Below are positions 6,563-14,186 of a DNA stretch of 18,251 nucleotides, piece by piece. This DNA is from Gammaproteobacteria bacterium (lineage in GTDB: Bacteria > Pseudomonadota > Gammaproteobacteria > Pseudomonadales > Pseudomonadaceae), in assembly GCA_012735335.1 (NCBI GenBank), contig JAAYHO010000103.1, forward strand, positions 1-18,251. The letters run 5' to 3'. Position 1 is the stretch's first letter; each line of letters starts with the position of its first letter. The notes under the pieces are model-generated. The model searched no databases, was not told the origin of the DNA, and saw only the letters and a list, made by a program, of their open reading frames with translations. The position numbers and the translations under genes are program-made.

Positions 6563-9553
6563 TCAGCCCGCCAGCTTCCGCTCGAACTCCTCGACCGGCA
6601 TCGGACGCCCGAACAGATAACCCTGGAGATGCTGGCAGCCGCGCACTTCAAGTGCGGCCTGCTGCTCCGGGGTTTCCACCCCCTCGGCCAGTACCGACAG
6701 GCCCATGCGCTCGGCCAGCAGCATGATCATCTGCACAATCTCAGCGCTGTTGGCATCCTGCAGCATGCCCTGGACAAAACTCTGATCGATCTTCAGCTGG
6801 TCCAGCGGCAGACGGCTGAGGTAGTTCAGCGACGAGTAGCCGGTACCGAAGTCGTCCAGTGCAAAAGATACGCCGAGACGCTTGAGCTCGGTCATCTTGG
6901 TGATGATGCACTCGATTTCATGCACCAGCGCGCTCTCGGTCAATTCCAGCTTCAGCTTGTCCGCCGGGGCACCGGTCTGTTCCAGCACGCTCCTGACCTT
7001 GTCGACAAAGTCGTTCTGACTCAACTGGTTGGCGCTGACGTTGACCGCCAGGGTCAGGTGCGCCAGGTGCGGCTGGGTAGCCCAGCGTGCCAGCTGCTGA
7101 CAGGCTGTTTTCAGTACCCAGTTGCCCAGTGGCAGGATCAGGCCGTTCTCCTCGGCCAGCGGGATGAAGCGCGCCGGTGAGATCATGCCCTGTTCCGGAT
7201 GACTCCAGCGGATCAGTGCCTCGGCGCCGATGATATCCCCCTGTACGTCCACCTGCGGCTGGTAGTGCAGGATGAACTGATCCTGTTCCAGGGCAATACG
7301 CAGCCCGGCATCGATCTCACTGCGCTCCTTGACCTGGGCGGGCATGCGCGTGTCAAAGAAGCACATGCCATTACTGCCAGCATTCTTGGCCTCGGACATG
7401 GCCAGATGGGCATGGCTCAGCACCGCCTCGGCGGCCTCGTCGCCGGCCCCGAACAGGGCAATGCCGATGCTGGCGGAACCGCGGTATTCCGTATGGCCCA
7501 GCAGGTAGGGGCGGGCCAGTGCGGCCAGTACGTCCTGCCCCAGCTGTTCGGCCTGACGCGTGGCTTCCACTTCGTGGCTGCCGAGGTTGTCCAGCAGGAT
7601 CACGAACTCGTCCCCACCCAGCCGGGCGACGGCTTCGTTGTGCGGTACGCATTCCACCAGTCGGGCCGCCACTTGGGCCAGCAGACGGTCTCCGGCGGCA
7701 TGCCCTTCGGTATCGTTCAGGGTCTTGAAGTTATCCAGGTCCACCACCAGCAGTGCGCCAAAGGTCTGCAGACGCTGGGCAGCGGCATGGGCGTGGTCCA
7801 GACGTTCGAGGAACAGGCGGCGGTTGGGCAGCTTGGTCAGGGAGTCATAGAAGGCCAGGGTGCGCATCTGCTCCTCGTTGGCCTTGCGTGCCGAGATATC
7901 GGACAGCGAGGCAACGTAGTGGGTGGTTTCACCTTTCTCGTTGCGCACCGTACCAATGGATAGCAGCTGGGGATAGATCTCGCCGTTCTTGCGCTTGTTC
8001 CAGATTTCTCCCTGCCAGGTACCCTCGGTGTTCAGCGCCTGCCACATCGCGGCGTAGAAGGCAGGGTCGTGGCGACCGGACTGCAGCAGGCTGGGTGGAC
8101 GGCCGATGATGTCCTGCAGGGCATAGCCGGTGATGCGGCTGAAGGCTTCGTTGCAGCGCAGGATCCGGCGCTCGGCATCGGTAATCAGCATGCCCACCTG
8201 GGACTCGAAGGCGCGTGCGGCGATGCGCAGATCCTCTTCCACCCGCTTGCGCTCGGTGATATCCCGCGCAGCCTGAAACAGCAGAGGCTGGCCGTCTATC
8301 TCAAGCGGAACACTGGTGACTTCCACCGGGAAGGTGTGCCCATCACGGTGGCGGAAGCGGCTTTCAAAAGTGATGCCACGCTTGTAACGCAGGGCATCGC
8401 TGACCAGGTTGCGCAGCTCCTGGGGGCTGTGCAGTGCATCCCAGCTGTGGAGAGGGGAGCGGGTATGGCCGCTGACCGGATAGCCGAGCATGCGATAGAA
8501 GGAGTTGCTGGCCTCCAGCAGGGTGCCGTGCTGGTCGAGAATGTGGATGCCATCGCTGGCATGTTGCAGCAGCATCTGGCTGCGCCGGTTGGCCCGATGA
8601 CTGGCGCGGATCTGGCGCCACAGCAGTCGGCTGCCGAAGCTGGTCACCAGCAGGAAGATCAGACCCAGCACCACCGCCTTGTTGCGGTCGTGCCGCCAGA
8701 TGGCCAGGTAATCCTCCTCGCCCAGACCAGCGACCACTATCACCGGCAGTTCGCTCAGGCGGCGATAGGCATCGGTGCGCGGAATACCGTCGGCGGTGCC
8801 CTCGCTGAAGAACAGTCCGGTGGCGACCCCGGAGTCCATCAGCTCGGTCAACTCCCGTGAGCCGCCCACTGCCCCGGTATGGCCGGGCGGCGCATTCAGC
8901 GGCGGGTGGCGGGCGATCAGCTTCTGCTCCATGTCGCGGACCAGCGCGATGCCGTTGGGCCCCAGGTCCAGATCGGCGATCAGCCGACTGAAATGGCTGG
9001 CCCGTACCGAGGCGGTGATGATCCCGGCAAAGCTGCCATCAGGATGGCTGTAACGCCGGGCAAACAGCAATATCCACTCGCCGGTGAAGGGGCTGCGCAG
9101 CAGCGGCGTGATCACCAGCTCGGCCCCGGCATCCTGCTGAAACTGCTGGAAGATGTCGAAACCGCTGTAGCTGAGCAGGTGCAGGTCATCATCCCGGGCA
9201 AAGCGCACCTGGCCGCTGGCGTCGGTGATACGGATCTTGGCGATGTTGTTGATCCAGCGCTCACGGGAATGGATCAGATCGTTGACCTCGTCCCCGTGCA
9301 GCACTTCCCCGGCGGCCAGCTTCCGGTCCAGATGATACTGGATCTCCTGCACCACCAGACTGACCTCCCGGGCAGCGCCGGTCATGCTGTGGTCCATCAT
9401 CAGAGCCAGATTGGTCACGCTGGTGCGTACTTCGGCGATCTTGCGCTTGTAGGAGGCGTCCAGCGTATACGCCAGCAACACCACCATGAACAGATTCAGC
9501 GCCACGGCAGTGACAAGCAGCATCGATGCCAGGGACTTCAAGGTATGCCGCAT
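6563..9553 (-). CDS. Cache-PAS-PAS-GGDEF-EAL cyclic-di-GMP sensor protein
   Basis: This 996-residue inner-membrane protein probably makes or degrades cyclic-di-GMP in response to a periplasmic signal. Membrane segments lie at about 9-31 and 292-313 and enclose a periplasmic region of roughly 260 residues that reads like a Cache sensor. Two PAS domains follow (about 327-440, ending AARDITERKRVEE, and about 450-570, ending SDISARKANEEQ). GGDEF is intact at 646-650 with DLDNFKTLND and GHAAGDRLL. The allosteric I-site appears lost: PHNE stands where RxxD is expected. The EAL domain is complete (EAL at 778-780, NVSANQL, ELTES, LDDFGTGYSS, KIDQSFV, EGVET, QGYLFG), so phosphodiesterase activity is likely. 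Both domains could be active, or the GGDEF may serve as a GTP-sensing regulator. No strong ribosome binding site precedes ATG 9553. Confidence 0.93.
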   Translation of the reverse strand: MRHTLKSLASMLLVTAVALNLFMVVLLAYTLDASYKRKIAEVRTSVTNLALMMDHSMTGAAREVSLVVQEIQYHLDRKLAAGEVLHGDEVNDLIHSRERWINNIAKIRITDASGQVRFARDDDLHLLSYSGFDIFQQFQQDAGAELVITPLLRSPFTGEWILLFARRYSHPDGSFAGIITASVRASHFSRLIADLDLGPNGIALVRDMEQKLIARHPPLNAPPGHTGAVGGSRELTELMDSGVATGLFFSEGTADGIPRTDAYRRLSELPVIVVAGLGEEDYLAIWRHDRNKAVVLGLIFLLVTSFGSRLLWRQIRASHRANRRSQMLLQHASDGIHILDQHGTLLEASNSFYRMLGYPVSGHTRSPLHSWDALHSPQELRNLVSDALRYKRGITFESRFRHRDGHTFPVEVTSVPLEIDGQPLLFQAARDITERKRVEEDLRIAARAFESQVGMLITDAERRILRCNEAFSRITGYALQDIIGRPPSLLQSGRHDPAFYAAMWQALNTEGTWQGEIWNKRKNGEIYPQLLSIGTVRNEKGETTHYVASLSDISARKANEEQMRTLAFYDSLTKLPNRRLFLERLDHAHAAAQRLQTFGALLVVDLDNFKTLNDTEGHAAGDRLLAQVAARLVECVPHNEAVARLGGDEFVILLDNLGSHEVEATRQAEQLGQDVLAALARPYLLGHTEYRGSASIGIALFGAGDEAAEAVLSHAHLAMSEAKNAGSNGMCFFDTRMPAQVKERSEIDAGLRIALEQDQFILHYQPQVDVQGDIIGAEALIRWSHPEQGMISPARFIPLAEENGLILPLGNWVLKTACQQLARWATQPHLAHLTLAVNVSANQLSQNDFVDKVRSVLEQTGAPADKLKLELTESALVHEIECIITKMTELKRLGVSFALDDFGTGYSSLNYLSRLPLDQLKIDQSFVQGMLQDANSAEIVQMIMLLAERMGLSVLAEGVETPEQQAALEVRGCQHLQGYLFGRPMPVEEFERKLAG

Positions 9554-9635
9554 CGTCAGGGGTTCCAGAACAGGCCAGATACTCGGTGGGGTGGACAGGG
9601 GGATTATATCCCTGTTTGGGTGTTCCTGCCTCTAT

Positions 9636-9702
9636 TTGACTACAGTCCGCAGATTGGTTAGCGTGTCAAACGGTCGTTTTAATCAGCGCAGGCCACTGCG
9701 CT
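9636..9702 (+). promoter_or_regulatory. Possible promoter and hairpin upstream of the hydrolase gene
   Basis: In the 200-base gap between the divergent cyclic-di-GMP gene and the hydrolase gene, TTGACT (9636-9641) and TAGCGT (9659-9664) are 17 bases apart. They would make a weak vegetative promoter. Downstream, AGCGCAG (9685-9691) pairs with CTGCGCT (9696-9702) across a GCCA loop. The stem extends through ATC/GAT with one bulged T. The hairpin lies in the predicted leader and has no T-run, so it may be an operator or a leader structure rather than a terminator. It is weakly supported. Confidence 0.35.
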
Positions 9703-9753
9703 TGATCACAGGCCATTCACTCTGAATAACAAGATGAAGTACGGAGTCAGGCC

Positions 9754-10677
9754 ATGGCTGCAGATGTGCCCTCGATAGATATTCGTTCCGAGAAAGTTAC
9801 CATCGTCGCCCGTGACGGTTATCTGCTGGGTGCCAATCGGTTTCGTGCTGCCGGCAAGGCCAGAGCCAATCTGCTGGTGGCCGGGGGTACCGGGGTGCCC
9901 CAGCGTTTCTATCGGCGTTTTGCCGAGCATGCGGCGCGCCGGGGCTTCAATGTGCTGACCATTGATTACCGGGGTACCGGCGAGTCGAAGCCAGCCACCC
10001 TGAAAGGCTTCGAGATGTCCTATCTGGACTGGCCGGAGAAGGATCTGCCAGCGGCAGTGGACCTGCTGAGTCAGGAGGATCTGCCGCTGTACTGGGTTGG
10101 TCATTCCTTCGGCGGACATGCCATCGGCATGCTGCCCAATCATGACCGGCTTGCCGCCTGTTACAGTTTCGGCAGTGGCGCGGGCTGGGCCGGCTGGATG
10201 CCCCGGGGTGAGGCGCTGAAGATCCGGCTTTTCTGGAATGTCATCATGCCGGTCATCGTCGCCTGGAAAGGCTACATGGCCTGGAGCCTGCTGGGCATGG
10301 GCGATGATCTGCCCAAGGGGGTCTATCGTGACTGGAAGCGTTGGTGCAGCTTCCCGCATTACTATTTCGACGATCCACAGATGACCCATGTGCACGCACG
10401 CTACGCAGCGGTACGCACGCCCTGTGCCTTTGTCACTTCCCGGGATGACCCCTGGGCGCCGCCGCAGTCCCGGGATGCCTTCGTCAAGGGGTACACCAAT
10501 GCTCCGCTGACGCTGTACGACATCGAGCCGGCCGAAGGCACGCCTGCCTTCGGACACATGGGCTACTTCCGTCGTGGCGCCGAACCATTCTGGGATGAGG
10601 CGCTGGATTGGTTGCTGCAGGCGGCTCCGCCCGCCGTTCAACAGGACACTGAGCAGGCCGTCTCGACGACCCGCTGA
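9754..10677 (+). CDS. Alpha/beta-fold hydrolase (serine hydrolase family)
   Basis: A 307-residue cytoplasmic protein with no signal peptide. It shows the alpha/beta hydrolase order: an oxyanion-region strand ANLLVAGGTGVPQRFYRRFA, DYRGTGES (71-78), the nucleophile elbow GHSFGG with Ser118, a probable catalytic Asp232 in SRDDPWAPP, and a probable catalytic His268 in FGHMGYFR. Between elbow and acid lies a Trp/Gly-rich lid-like stretch (SFGSGAGWAGWMPRGEAL to FPHYYFDDPQM). It resembles the group of predicted alpha/beta hydrolases I know as COG4757. The substrate cannot be read from sequence; an esterase, lipase or peptidase role is possible. GGAG eight bases before ATG 9754 supports the start. 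It converges on the next gene with a 42-base gap. Confidence 0.85.
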   Translation: MAADVPSIDIRSEKVTIVARDGYLLGANRFRAAGKARANLLVAGGTGVPQRFYRRFAEHAARRGFNVLTIDYRGTGESKPATLKGFEMSYLDWPEKDLPAAVDLLSQEDLPLYWVGHSFGGHAIGMLPNHDRLAACYSFGSGAGWAGWMPRGEALKIRLFWNVIMPVIVAWKGYMAWSLLGMGDDLPKGVYRDWKRWCSFPHYYFDDPQMTHVHARYAAVRTPCAFVTSRDDPWAPPQSRDAFVKGYTNAPLTLYDIEPAEGTPAFGHMGYFRRGAEPFWDEALDWLLQAAPPAVQQDTEQAVSTTR

Positions 10678-10719
10678 GCGGCTGCGGGCAACGCCTCGCC
10701 GCCGCTCTGCAGATAAGCC

Positions 10720-11697
10720 TCAGAGCCGTTCACGCCCATGGGGTCGTTGCAGATCGAGCTGCGGCCCGAGCGGTACGATGCCGGTGGGGTTGATGGTGCC
10801 GTGGCTGCGGTAATAGTGGTCCTTGATGTGCTGCATGTTCACCGTGTCCGCTACCCCGGGCCACTGGTACAGCTCGCGCACGTAGCCTGACAGGTTGGGG
10901 TAATCCGCGATGCGTCTGAGGTTGCACTTGAAGTGCCCGTGGTAGACCGCATCGAAGCGAATCAGCGTGGTAAACAGTCGCCAGTCTGCTTCGGTCAGGG
11001 CGTCGCCCAGCAGATAGCGCTGAGTAGCCAGGCGCTGCTCCAGCTCATCCAGCATCTCGAACAGCGGCCAGAATGCCGCTTCATAGGCTTCGCTGGTGGT
11101 GGCAAAGCCCGCCTTGTACACGCCGTTGTTGATGCGGTCATAGACACGCTCGTTGAGCGCATCGATCTCGCTGCGCAATGCCTGCGGGTAGTAATCCCCC
11201 GGCAGCGCGCCGATGCCATCGAAAGCGCTGTTGAGCATGCGGATGATATCTGCCGATTCGTTACTGACAATGCGCTGCTGCTGTTTGTCCCACAGCACCG
11301 GCACCGTTACCCGGCCGGTGTAATCGGCGGTGTCGGCGGTATAGATCTGGTGCATATAGTCAGCCTGCTGCAGCGGGTCGGCAACCACGCCCTCATCCGG
11401 GTCGAAGGTCCAGCCGTGCTCGCGCATCAGCGGGTTGACCACCGAGACCGAGATCATCTCCTGCAGGCCCTTGAGGGCGCGGAAGATCAGCGTGCGGTGT
11501 GCCCAGGGGCAGGCCAGCGACACGTACAGATGATAACGCCCGGCTTCGGCGGCAAAGCCACCTTCACCGCTGGGCCCCGGGCTGCCGTCAGAGGTGATCC
11601 AGTTGCGAAATTGCGACTGGCTGCGCACAAAGCGCCCCTTGGTCGAGTCGGTGTCGTACCACTGATCCACCCATTCGCCGTCAACAAGCAGTCCCAT
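10720..11697 (-). CDS. yqjG: Glutathionyl-hydroquinone reductase (YqjG/Xi-class GST)
   Basis: Xi-class glutathione transferase that removes glutathione from glutathionyl-hydroquinones and returns the free quinol. The 325-residue product matches the E. coli YqjG pattern along its full length: MGLLVDGEWVDQWYDT, FRNWITSDGSPGPSG, the catalytic motif ACPWAHR with Cys63, SVSVVNPLM, GRVTVPVLWDK, IVSNESADIIRM, NNGVYKAGFAT, LTEADWRLFTTLIRFD and the C-terminal SHGTINPTGIVPLGP. ATG 11697 is preferred because GGAG lies six bases upstream and the family starts there. ATG 11703 is directly adjacent to that GGAG and is less likely. It lies 117 bases downstream of the yigZ-like gene on the same strand. Confidence 0.94.
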   Translation of the reverse strand: MGLLVDGEWVDQWYDTDSTKGRFVRSQSQFRNWITSDGSPGPSGEGGFAAEAGRYHLYVSLACPWAHRTLIFRALKGLQEMISVSVVNPLMREHGWTFDPDEGVVADPLQQADYMHQIYTADTADYTGRVTVPVLWDKQQQRIVSNESADIIRMLNSAFDGIGALPGDYYPQALRSEIDALNERVYDRINNGVYKAGFATTSEAYEAAFWPLFEMLDELEQRLATQRYLLGDALTEADWRLFTTLIRFDAVYHGHFKCNLRRIADYPNLSGYVRELYQWPGVADTVNMQHIKDHYYRSHGTINPTGIVPLGPQLDLQRPHGRERL

Positions 11698-11780
11698 GTT
11701 CATCTCCTGTTCGATTTGCCTTGGGCATCATGATCTATCCAGAAGACCCTGAAGTTAAGGGCAAATATCGGCATGAAATG

Positions 11781-11795
11781 ATCAGTTTTACTGAT
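11781..11795. repeat. Short inverted repeat in the leader of the GST gene
   Basis: ATCAGT (11781-11786) and ACTGAT (11790-11795) form a perfect six-base inverted repeat around TTT. It sits about 85 bases before the quinone-reductase start and just after the yigZ-like stop. The T-N11-A shape inside it would suit a LysR-type operator, but no such regulator is nearby. It lacks the T-run needed for a terminator on either strand. Confidence 0.35.
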
Positions 11796-11814
11796 GTGAT
11801 GCAGTTGTCAGGGG

Positions 11815-12408
11815 TTATTCGGCGGCGCAGACCTGCCAGCCAAGCTCGCCCCGGGTAAGCGATAACAGCTGCTCCTGCAGCGCCGCTGCGGCATCCTCCG
11901 GCAAGCGGATGGTCAGTTGTACTGTGTGGACGTGCTGGACCTCCAGCAGCTCGCCGCCCAGTTCATTGAGCAGATGGCGGGCAGAGCCTTCATGGGCATA
12001 GGGCAGTTCGCAGCGCAGGGTCAGGCTGGGGATATGTTCGATCCGCTCGGCACCGGCCAGCGCCTGGGCCACCGCATCGGTATAGGCGCGCACCAGCCCA
12101 CCGGCACCGAGCTTGATGCCGCCGTAATAACGCACCACGGTGGCCAGCACGCCATCCAGTTGCTGGTGACGCAGTACTTCCAGCATCGGCCGTCCGGCGG
12201 TACCGGATGGTTCGCCGTCATCCACCGCAGCGCTGTGCCCGCCGGCCAGCAGCGCCCAGCAGACATGCGCCGCAGTGGGGTGTTCGGCGCGCAGTTCGGC
12301 GACCCGGGCCTGGGCCGCAGGGCGATCGGCTATGGGTTCGACGCAGGCGAGAAAACGGCTCTTGCGGATTTCCAGGGTGCTGGTGACGGGGTGAGTGAGG
12401 CTGTACAT
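11815..12408 (-). CDS. yigZ: YigZ/IMPACT family protein (UPF0029)
   Basis: A 197-residue protein of the conserved YigZ/IMPACT family, whose biochemical role in bacteria is unsettled; a link to translation or nucleotide binding is proposed for the family. The N-terminal domain carries the hallmark blocks EIRKSRFLACVEP, AEHPTAAHVCWALL, DDGEPSGTAGRPML and VVRYYGGIKLGAGGLVRAY. The smaller C-terminal ferredoxin-like UPF0029 domain covers about the last 65 residues. The frame is open to 12477, but MYSLTHPVTSTLEIRKSRF at 12408 aligns with where relatives begin. The ribosome binding site there is weak, so the start is less certain than the identity. Confidence 0.9.
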   Translation of the reverse strand: MYSLTHPVTSTLEIRKSRFLACVEPIADRPAAQARVAELRAEHPTAAHVCWALLAGGHSAAVDDGEPSGTAGRPMLEVLRHQQLDGVLATVVRYYGGIKLGAGGLVRAYTDAVAQALAGAERIEHIPSLTLRCELPYAHEGSARHLLNELGGELLEVQHVHTVQLTIRLPEDAAAALQEQLLSLTRGELGWQVCAAE

Positions 12409-12521
12409 GGGTTCAGCATAGCCCTGCCCCGGGCGTTTATGAAGAGGAGCATGCAGTTGCATGGCGGCTGGGAGCATTGACTATAATCATGGCACGCTCG
12501 CAACAAGTGTGGGATACAAAC

Positions 12522-12562
12522 CTCTACGCGCAGGCAGCGACATCTGCGTGTAGAGTGCTGCC
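12522..12562 (+). promoter_or_regulatory. Strong hairpin in the gap before the response-regulator gene
   Basis: CTCTACGCGCAG (12522-12533) pairs with CTGCGTGTAGAG (12544-12555), 12 positions with one G-T wobble, around a ten-base loop. GGCAGC (12533-12538) can instead pair with GCTGCC (12557-12562), so two exclusive folds are possible. The rest of the 332-base gap between yigZ and the regulator (12409-12740) holds an AT-rich stretch (about 12596-12655), probably promoter DNA, with a weak -35/-10 pair (TTAAGA, TAATAT). No open reading frame of coding character was found in the gap. Confidence 0.4.
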
Positions 12563-12740
12563 GCTCAGATTGATCTGCGTTGTGGAGTAGCATGTAGCTA
12601 TAAAAAGAAATTAAGATAGCCATCAAAATTCGTAATATAACTGTTTTGAGCTGGGCCTATGGGTAGAGTCAGATGCGCAAAATCTCACCGGGATGTCTCT
12701 GAGAACGTCGCGGTTGCGGCGGCGGGAGGCCGGTAGCAGG

Positions 12741-13457
12741 ATGAGTAAACGGGATAAGGTCTTGATTGTTGATGACGAGCCACTGATTGTCGAGGAGCTG
12801 ACAGAGTTCTTTACTGACAGTGGCGTGGATTGTGTCGGCTGCACCTGCCCTACCGCAGCCATTAGACTGTTTCATGAGGACGACAGGATTGGCGTGGTGC
12901 TCAGTGACTACCGCATGCCGGGGCTCAACGGCGTGGAGCTGATCAGGCTGCTGAACAGAACCCGGTCTGCCAACCGGGTGTTTGAAAGCATACTGTTCAC
13001 TGGGGATGCGGATAAGGAAGATGTCATTGATGCCCTGCGGGCGGGTATTTCCGACTACTACCCGAAGCCGCTGGATCTGGATGCGTTGCTGACGGGGCTC
13101 CGTCGATTGCAGGCAACCGTCCAGCGGCGTAGCGCAGCGTCGAAGGTGGAGATCATCAGCGAGCGGATCAAGGAAATGGCGGATTCGCTGCAGGAACTAC
13201 AGCGGGGTGTCAGTGAGTTGAACACCAGTGAAACAGTTGATCCGCTACCAGTTGTGGAACTGCCCGGCTACTCCACGCTGTCGCCCCGCCAGGTCGAAGT
13301 GGCCGAGCTGCTGGCCAAGGGGCTGACCAACTACCAGATATCCTGCGAACTGGGGATCTCGGAAAATACCGTCAAGCTGTATGTCTCCCAAGTACTGCGG
13401 GCCACCAATATGCATAACCGCACGCTGCTGGCGCTGGCTCTGGGCGGGCGACGGTAG
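12741..13457 (+). CDS. NarL/LuxR-type response regulator, PprB-like
   Basis: A two-component transcription factor of 238 residues. The receiver domain (about 1-120) has the acidic pair Asp11-Asp12, the phosphoacceptor Asp56 in LSDYRMPG, Thr87 and Lys109 in YPKP, so it should accept phosphate. A helical linker (about 136-160, VEIISERIKEMADSLQEL) may form a coiled coil. A LuxR-type helix-turn-helix ends the protein (YSTLSPRQVEVAELLAKGLTNYQIS, GISENTVKLYVSQVLRATN). MSKRDKVLIVDDEP at ATG 12741 is the natural receiver start, and the frame upstream adds an Arg-rich stretch unlike a receiver. AGCAGG touches the ATG, and GGGAGG lies 11 bases upstream. Its position facing tadE/tadG genes recalls PprB, which activates Flp pili and BapA in P. 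aeruginosa. No histidine kinase is in the window. Confidence 0.85.
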   Translation: MSKRDKVLIVDDEPLIVEELTEFFTDSGVDCVGCTCPTAAIRLFHEDDRIGVVLSDYRMPGLNGVELIRLLNRTRSANRVFESILFTGDADKEDVIDALRAGISDYYPKPLDLDALLTGLRRLQATVQRRSAASKVEIISERIKEMADSLQELQRGVSELNTSETVDPLPVVELPGYSTLSPRQVEVAELLAKGLTNYQISCELGISENTVKLYVSQVLRATNMHNRTLLALALGGRR

Positions 13458-13594
13458 CTGCTGAAACAGTTTGCCAGTACCGGAAGGCCGGATTGCATCC
13501 CGGCCAGCACAACTCCCGGGTTGTCGAGCGCCTGCTCGACGACGGGGTTGGCACGGTTGAAAGTCTGTGTGCGTAGCGCCCGAGCGCGGTGCTG

Positions 13595-13612
13595 CCCCCC
13601 CCCCCGCGCGCG
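13595..13612. repeat. C11 homopolymer followed by alternating GC
   Basis: Eleven consecutive C residues (13595-13605) run into GCGCGCG (13606-13612), directly beside the stop codon of the last tad-like gene. The 155-base convergent gap (13458-13612) also holds two GC-rich hairpins (13487-13506 and 13523-13540) without T-runs. No gene is apparent in it. Homopolymers of this length are prone to slippage in cells and to length errors in sequencing. Confidence 0.85.
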
Positions 13613-14167
13613 TTATAGGCGGATGGTGGAGCGACCGCGCAGGGTGATGTTGCCATCTTCATCCTTGGGCAGGCTGGGAATATCGACACCGAATACGGTC
13701 AATATCGGGATGATGGCGTTGTTGCGGTTGTATTCGCGTTGCAGGCAGACATGCAGTTGCATACGTTCTACGGTGCCCAGGGTCTCTGTTGCGAGAAGAG
13801 CATGGCTGCTCTCCAGATTTATCCATTGCAATCCGGTATCGGCAGGAGGAGCACAACGCTCATCGTCTACCCAGCTCTTCGGCAGCCAACTGCTGTCCAC
13901 GGTATCTTGCACAACTTTGCTGACAGATTGTTTATAGGCCGCCAGCCCAATTGCCGGATCAATCCTGACCGCCGCGCGGGTTGCCTCCGCGCTGAGATGA
14001 TTGAAGGTCAGGGTCAGCAGCAATGGGATGCTATAGGCGATGACGGCATATAGCACGGCGAAGAACACCATGAACAGCACGGCAAACTCGATGGCTACCG
14101 CGCCCTGTTGACGCCGCAGCCCGAACTTCCCTTGGTGTCGGCTCTGGCGATATCTGATAAAGGACAT
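13613..14167 (-). CDS. TadE-like pseudopilin (second copy)
   Basis: A 184-residue single-span protein of the TadE type, one of the minor pseudopilins of Flp/Tad pili. A basic leader ends in QQG, and processing after Gly22 would leave AVAIEF, with Glu at +5 as in pilins cut by a Tad prepilin peptidase. The hydrophobic helix follows at once (FAVLFMVFFAVLYAVIAYSIPLLLTL). The exported part has SWLPKSW, two cysteines (ERCAPP and LHVCLQ) likely to form a disulfide, and a C-terminal block PILTVFGVDIPSLP. These features recur in the other TadE-like protein of the operon. It starts 19 bases after the TadG stop with AGGGA upstream. It ends beside the poly-C tract. Confidence 0.87.
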   Translation of the reverse strand: MSFIRYRQSRHQGKFGLRRQQGAVAIEFAVLFMVFFAVLYAVIAYSIPLLLTLTFNHLSAEATRAAVRIDPAIGLAAYKQSVSKVVQDTVDSSWLPKSWVDDERCAPPADTGLQWINLESSHALLATETLGTVERMQLHVCLQREYNRNNAIIPILTVFGVDIPSLPKDEDGNITLRGRSTIRL

Positions 14168-14186
14168 TCTTTATTCCCTGAAATGT

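Noticed and set aside
5089..6651. Long minus-strand open frame of 520 codons opposite hemN
   Set aside because: It is a Gln/Arg/Leu-rich shadow created by the codon bias of the intact hemN gene, with no family motif.
8069..8860. Plus-strand open frames opposite the cyclic-di-GMP gene
   Set aside because: They mirror a single uninterrupted 996-codon gene whose domains are all recognisable.
12522..12562. H-type pseudoknot formed by the loop of the 12-bp hairpin and the downstream GCTGC
   Set aside because: Only one base would have to span a 12-pair stem, which is sterically impossible; the two pairings are alternatives instead.
12693..12740. Longer start for the response regulator
   Set aside because: The extra 16 residues are Arg-rich and would precede a standard receiver start; ATG 12741 fits the family better.
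13487..13540. Two GC-rich hairpins in the convergent gap after the response regulator as terminators
   Set aside because: Neither is followed by a T-run on either strand, so they do not qualify as intrinsic terminators.
13458..13612. Remnant of a transposase or broken gene in the gap before the tad-like operon
   Set aside because: Short translations in all frames show no recognisable family blocks, and there are no terminal repeats.
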